Below are positions 58,898-64,000 of a stretch of DNA of 64,000 nucleotides, in pieces. The DNA lies in assembly GCA_037576215.1 (NCBI GenBank), contig JBANDB010000008.1, positions 3,782,001 through 3,846,000 on the forward strand, in the 5' to 3' direction. This stretch comes from Armillaria gallica (taxonomy: Eukaryota; Basidiomycota; Agaricomycetes; Agaricales; Physalacriaceae). How positions within the stretch are numbered: position 1 is the first letter of the stretch; every line of letters begins with the position of its first letter. Under the pieces are notes generated by a model. That model was not told the DNA's origin and ran no database searches. It saw nothing but the letters and a program-made list of their open reading frames with translations. The translations under genes were made by a program, and so were the position numbers.

Positions 58898-61022
58898 TTA
58901 CTCCGGCTTCTCCTCCGGCTTCTTCTCACTGTCGCGTCTGGTCAGCCCGGCGGCAGCAAAGCCTCGAGCTGCGAACCCTCCACCTCTGCCTCGGCCACCG
59001 CTTCCCCGTCCTCGATGAGATGCACTCTCACTTTGACGCGTTTCTTTGTCCGTCGCCTGCTTAACCTCAGGTATGGTATCCTTCAGTTTCTGTTGAATTC
59101 ACATCAGAATAGATTTCTTCGCCCTCGCATGTCAAATTAGCTCACCTCCGCATGCTTCTCCAAGCCTGCCTTCATAGCTTCCTCGTCCCCGAACTCAATA
59201 TAGGCAATCTTTTGCATCCTGTTGTTGAACTTGCCCACTGGGAACGTTATGCGAGTGATCTAAGGAAGTGAGTCGTCAGCTCAAGCGGTAAAGACCAAGA
59301 CTATTGGACGTACGCCATCTTTAGCATCACCGAAAAAGTCTCGCACTTCGGCTTCATTAGCAGGTACGGAAAAGCGCATGAATATTGTCCAGGGATTGCG
59401 CTGAGGTTTGTTTCGTTGTGGTGTACGAGCACCTGAGGACTCTGTCACCGGGGACTTGATGGCTTCATCATTCGGTGCAGGTGTTGAAGGTTTTGGGGGA
59501 GCCGGAGAGGCTGTTTTCGCTGGAGGTGGTGCAGGGGACGCAGGAACAGGGGATGTAGCTGAAGACTTGTCTCTTTCCTTTTCCTTGTCCTTTCGTTCCC
59601 GTCTCTCCTTCTTCTTTTTGTCGGGCTTTGAGTCAGCCACTGGACTCACCGCCGTTGACGTTGCCGGCTCGGCCTCGCTTTTAGCTTGAGACTGTGGTCG
59701 GAGCGGAGGTGGAGTGGATTTATTCGCAGGCGGAACAGGGGTCGCTGCTTTTGTCGGCGGCTGGCTGCTGACAGGGTTGGGGTGAGGGAGAGAAGAAACA
59801 GCAGACGTAGGCGTAGGTGCAACGCGTCTATATGCGTAATTGAAGCCTGCAAAAGTTAGAAAGTAGCAAGGATGAAAAGTAAGAGGCCCTGACCTTGACT
59901 CTTCAACTCTGCACTGACCCGGCCATCCTTGATGTCCAAGATCAAGGCACCGTATGCGGCATCGCACAAATTCCAATTCCAACAATTCTTCCAGGCGGCC
60001 TCCTCAGTGGCCTGGATTGGGGGCGGGATCTTTTCCACAACGCTAAGGGCCTTATCCAGAAGAACACGTTGGTTTTCATCTATGACTGCGTCAACCTGTG
60101 TCTTGACACTGTCCCAGACCTTGTCGAACTGCTCCTTGCCACTTATGAGCTTGCGCCGGAAAGCTTCAAAGTCTGACTGGATGCTGAACTCGTTGTAAGA
60201 AGTGGCGTAACGGAAGTGCAATCCGGCAGAGATGGTCAGATCTGCCCTGAGAACAAGTGCCAGCTGAGCAAGGATACCCTCACGCCCAGGACTCGCGTGA
60301 GAAACGAGCAGACGAGTCTCTGTCGGGTCAAAGACGCGCTGAGCTGTGTCCACAAGCTGTCCGATTTGCAAAGCTGTTGTCCACATCGTACCCTGCCCAC
60401 CTGCAATAGTCGCATTTCCATCTCCGTTGTCAAACATCTTGTGCGGCACAAGAGCACCGCCAAGTGCAAGAAGACGTAGCTTGACGCCACCGACGTCGAT
60501 GCAACGGGTGGTAGCCTCGTCAAGCACATGTAAATTGGAGACGGAATAGGTACCCAGACGTATCTTTTCGAGTACAAGTACATCCTCACATGCGCCCCAG
60601 GTGGTATAAACTGGGACGGAGAGCTGTATTTGACCAGCAAGAAGAAGAGGGAATTCCGAGAGGAGTGACACGGTGACTGTCGAACGGAGAAGAGATGGCG
60701 GGTTGTTATTGTTGGTTAAGTGGCTACGCTGGGGACCGGGAATCAGAGGTGAGTAGGTAGTAAGGTGCCGCAATGTCCTGTCGTTGATCCTGTCGAGACT
60801 TGCGGCCTCGAAGAAACCAAAATCGCCGGTGTGGATAATGGCAATGGCCTGATTCTCACGAGCAAGGTCATTGAGGGCCGAAAGACGGCCCCGAATGTCT
60901 GCAATGCAGAGAATCCGACCATGGGCAGTGTCAAGGACGGTTGTCTGGGTGTCGACACGCGCCATCGCGGCGGTGGACGACGACAAGGGATTCGAGCTCG
61001 TTGCGGGGCGCGGCGAAGTCAT
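58898..61022 (-). CDS. DUF2433 phosphoesterase-like protein with RRM and RGG tail
   Basis: Exon 1 (to 59856) from the ATG at 61022 holds a DUF2433 domain, a calcineurin-like phosphoesterase relative: RILCIADIRGRLSALNDLA (the DxxG site) and AIIHTGDFGFFEAASLDRIN, then LLALGGALVPHKMFDNGDG and LLVSHASPGREG. A Pro/Lys-rich linker (59400-59830) follows, then RRM-like text split by two introns: NPWTIFMRFSVPANEAEVRD, FFGDAKDG, ITRVTFPVGKFNNRMQKIAY and IEFGDEEAMKAGLEKHAE. The last exon ends in an RGG-type tail (SHRGRGSGGRGRGGGFAARG) with TAA at 58898. The DUF2433 plus RNA-binding layout is known in fungi and suggests an RNA-linked role; whether the phosphatase-like site is active cannot be told. Confidence 0.85.
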
Positions 61023-62037
61023 GGCGGAAACTGAAAGGAAAAAATATCACGATTTTCCCACGCCCATTGACTCTTGTCTCTTCCTCGTCAGACCGTCAGA
61101 AATGACTTGAACAATAAAGATATTCCTATTAAACAATTGTCTCTGTCTAAGGCGTGACATTCCGGTCATTGTCTGAAACCTCCCGTCCTTCGCTTCGCTG
61201 CCAAGTCCAGGAGCCTGTTGGATAGAAGTGGAACATATAGGAAAATGACGGGAGATTGATGCTATGATGGGATGGAGTTGCTGGTTAGAATTTCAGCAGT
61301 CATTTACCCGGTGCGTTGACATACAACTTCTTCTGGTATCGCGATGTTGACGGAAGTTCAGCACGGGACCATTCCTTGACATACAATATTCTGGACAAAC
61401 TCGCAAGATGATCAAAGATATTGATACAGATATATACCCAGACAGGCGATAAAGGTGACTAGACCGTCGCGAAGACTCGAACGTAAAAAAACGCGTGGCC
61501 CGACATTCTCGATCATCACCACAGGGTTCTCTTCTCGCAACGAGGACTGAAGGAGCGGGACCGCTGAATACTCGCTGTGTGAGCTCAGTCAAATGTTTAT
61601 CACTGGATCATCATGATGATATAAGGTTGACGATCACTGAAATATTGAAAATGCCCAGTAAAATGTCGATGCGAATCACTGATTTATTATTTCTTAGTAG
61701 CCTAGTAAACCGGCTTTATGAGAAACTCGTGGAACTCGTTTAATTTCTTAGCTCCCGGATCGTATCCCTTTCGCTGTCATGCCCCATACGTAGTCTCTCG
61801 GACTTTATTGCAGAGATATTCCCCATAAATTAATTCCATTTGCGGGAGTTCAAGCGGGAGATGATGGTGTAAGGTAAGAGAGTATTATACAAGAGTGAAT
61901 GAGGACGTGTGTTGTACAGAAATGATATGTAGCGTCTAGATATGCAAATGAGCAATTACAACAGGGGTTATATGCGACAAGGTATGACGACAACAAATAC
62001 GCAGAACGAATAAACAGAAAACAAGATAAACCGTCAT
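61023..62037. other. Intergenic, about 1 kb
   Basis: Between the Med13 3' end and the DUF2433 promoter. It is AT-rich with no conserved frame, RNA gene or repeat that I can see. Confidence 0.5.
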
Positions 62038-64000
62038 TCAGGAATCAGGCGTGTCCGTAGAACCGCCGGACACAACCGCTGTCCTCATCGCCTCTACAGC
62101 ACCCAGGTGAGAAGGCAGAATCGGATTGGCACCTTTCATGCGCCATTTCAACGAAGAAAGGACCGAAAGCGCATAGTACGAATGGGTGATATCGCGGAGC
62201 AGCTGGTTGTAGTCTGACGCAGGGTACGAACATCCCACTGATCGAATCATGTGCAGTAAATGAATATGTAGCATGGTTGTGGTAGCGACAGTTGTAGAAG
62301 AAGGTACGCGAATGAGCGTCGAGCTCGCATGCGGGATAAGGGGCAACACATGGGGCAGATTGTTATGGTCGTGTTCAATAGAAGGGCTCTGAGGGTGGGT
62401 CTCCTCTCCACCATGCCACGGCGAAGGGTCTGGGATGTGTCCGAGATCCAAACCCATATCGCTAAGCGTCGGAGGAACGGAGACGGGAAGTGGGGATTGT
62501 TGGAACAGAGCGTACGTGCTGAATGCAATGTCCACGAAAACAGGGTGTGTGTTGTGCTTGGAGGGCTTTGACGATGACACAGATGCCGAGCGACCGATAG
62601 TTTTTAACGATGGAAGCACAGACTTGGGTGCGTCAAATTCGGGGCGAGAAGTGAACATCCAAGGTGTCGAAGGTTCTACAGCAACAACGGAGACGTGAAC
62701 CGGGCCCATTTCTGTATCATTTTCAAGATGCCTTGTCCATGCTAAACAAACGGCTGTCAGTTGTTGAGTCTCTAAAAAGCACCAAGCATTTACCATCTAG
62801 TTCGGCCTCTCCCATCGAGCCCAGTTTAGCTATGACAATTCTCCACTCTATATTTGCTTTCTTGGCGAAACGGGCAGTGAAGTCCCACACTTTGTGGACC
62901 AAGAAAGTCATCTCATCAACTTCACCTTCGTTAGCTTCACCCCCTCCCTTGCTCGTCAGCCATACTCCGAGATCATGTCCGTCGCCTCTTTGATCATTGC
63001 ATGACGCGAAAATCCATTTCCCGCATTCGCTTACCCCGTATCCCACATGCAGAAAGGTGCCTTTGTCCATGACTCCTAGGATCATGGCAGTAGCGTCTGC
63101 TTTGGGACCACTATAGACTACCTTTGCTTCCTCGGGGGTTCTTGCAAGAACAAATGAGGGGTCCTCCAGAAATTTTGTCACCTCCCCGGCTGAAGATAGC
63201 TTCCTTGACATAGATCGAACGACAGGAACTAGTACACGGTCATATACCGAACCGCACAGGTCCTCGACTTGAGAGTTCGACTCGGAGTAGAAAATTTGTT
63301 CCGGCACGAAGTGGAAGAGCATTTGGGGATGGGAGGCAGAAGCCTTGCGCACGACGGAAAAGAGTTGTCGCAAGATTGGCGAGAGCAAGGTCATCGTGGT
63401 TATTGAAGTAACGACAAAGACGACGGTGCTTGTCCTTGGTGGAGAGGATGATCCAGTGATAAATGCATCTAAGTGGAAAGTTAAGGAAACAAATGAAAAG
63501 CACCAATACGAATTCACCTACCCAAAGTCTTCCGCAAGGTCGAGTCGTAGCGGATCGGTACAACACCGTTCATGTCCTGCTCGCAAAACTGGCTTTGGCC
63601 AAATGAAACTGTGCCGAAGTGTTTTCCCTGAGAAGGAAGCAATGAGACGGTGTGTGGCACATATATTTGGTTATACTTTACCTCATAGACGGTCCGGAGA
63701 TTAACCAGCCACTCGCTGATCTTATCAGACATCTGTTCTTGAAGACTGTCAAATACAACGAATGCTTGAATGTCCTTTTTTCCACTTCTAGGACCCAGGC
63801 CTAGCTTATCCCAGAACCGCAATGCAGGCGGTAATATCTGTATCACAGCATCCCCTTTGCCAACCAATAACATAGGCGATTCAAGTTTTTCGAGTCTCGA
63901 TTCTGTTCCGTTGCCTGTACCAGATGATCCCGCTATCCACAGTAAGCCTCGAGCACACCGAGAAAAGCGTAAACAACTTACTTAACCCGAAAAGCTTTTC
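62038..64000 (-). CDS. MED13: Mediator subunit 13, C-terminal part (partial)
   Basis: Med13 (Srb9/Ssn2) belongs to the CDK8 kinase module that binds Mediator and blocks its contact with RNA polymerase II. The gene enters from the right edge. Visible are QILPPALRFWDKLGLGPRSG with KDIQAFVVFD (63840-63750), the block SECGKWIFASCNDQRGD (about 63030-62980), VWDFTARFAKKANIEWRIVI with AKLGSMGEAELD (62910-62815), the exon AWTRHLENDTEMG with VHVSVVAVEPSTPWMF (about 62740-62650), and a C-terminal helix-rich end LLRDITHSYYALSVLSSLKW. TGA is at 62038-62040. This order is that of the conserved Med13 C-terminal domain. The 5' part is outside the window. Confidence 0.85.

Noticed and set aside
1..64000. CRISPR array or bacterial operon
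   Set aside because: Spliced eukaryotic genes throughout; no regular direct repeats with unique spacers.

Overview
The window looks like nuclear DNA of a mushroom-forming basidiomycete (Agaricomycetes). Genes are cut by many short introns (about 45-60 bp, GT..AG). The housekeeping proteins are eukaryotic: CCT gamma, Rad16, GCP5, Med13. The long HET-domain proteins are of a type common in agarics. The species cannot be named from the sequence alone.

Left end (1-10060) is transposon territory. A Ty3/gypsy-type element lies on the minus strand and runs off the left edge. Its 5' LTR (about 4806-5256) has a TATA box and a 13-nt perfect self-complementarity typical of self-primed elements. Inside are an unusual ORF with one membrane segment, a gag, and a protease region. 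It abuts the truncated gag-protease of a second element (5274-8018). A 2-kb non-coding stretch with short palindromic repeats follows.

Unique genes (10060-29333): a 4-coumarate-CoA-ligase-like acyl-CoA synthetase (minus), CCT3 (plus), a Pro/Gln/His-rich protein with an incomplete WW motif (plus), a RAD16-type SNF2 helicase with RING finger (plus), a von Willebrand A protein (plus), and gamma-tubulin complex component GCP5 (minus).

Tandem array (about 27.7-58.7 kb): beginning inside GCP5, a roughly 14-kb block has been duplicated. Three uninterrupted paralogous HET-domain (heterokaryon-incompatibility-like) genes of 683, 678 and 697 residues are separated by broken pieces: GCP5 exon 5, GCP5 exons 1-2 with the upstream region, MFS-transporter fragments, coiled-coil gene relics and one PDR-type ABC transporter relic. 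Only the HET genes keep long open frames in all copies, and they differ from one another in compact variable islands. The most interesting reading is an expanding, diversifying allorecognition or defence locus.

Right end (58.7-64 kb) returns to unique genes on the minus strand: a DUF2433 phosphoesterase-like protein with C-terminal RRM and RGG tail, and the C-terminal part of Mediator subunit Med13, cut by the window edge.

All exon joins, family assignments and copy comparisons were made by eye; no database search was run.
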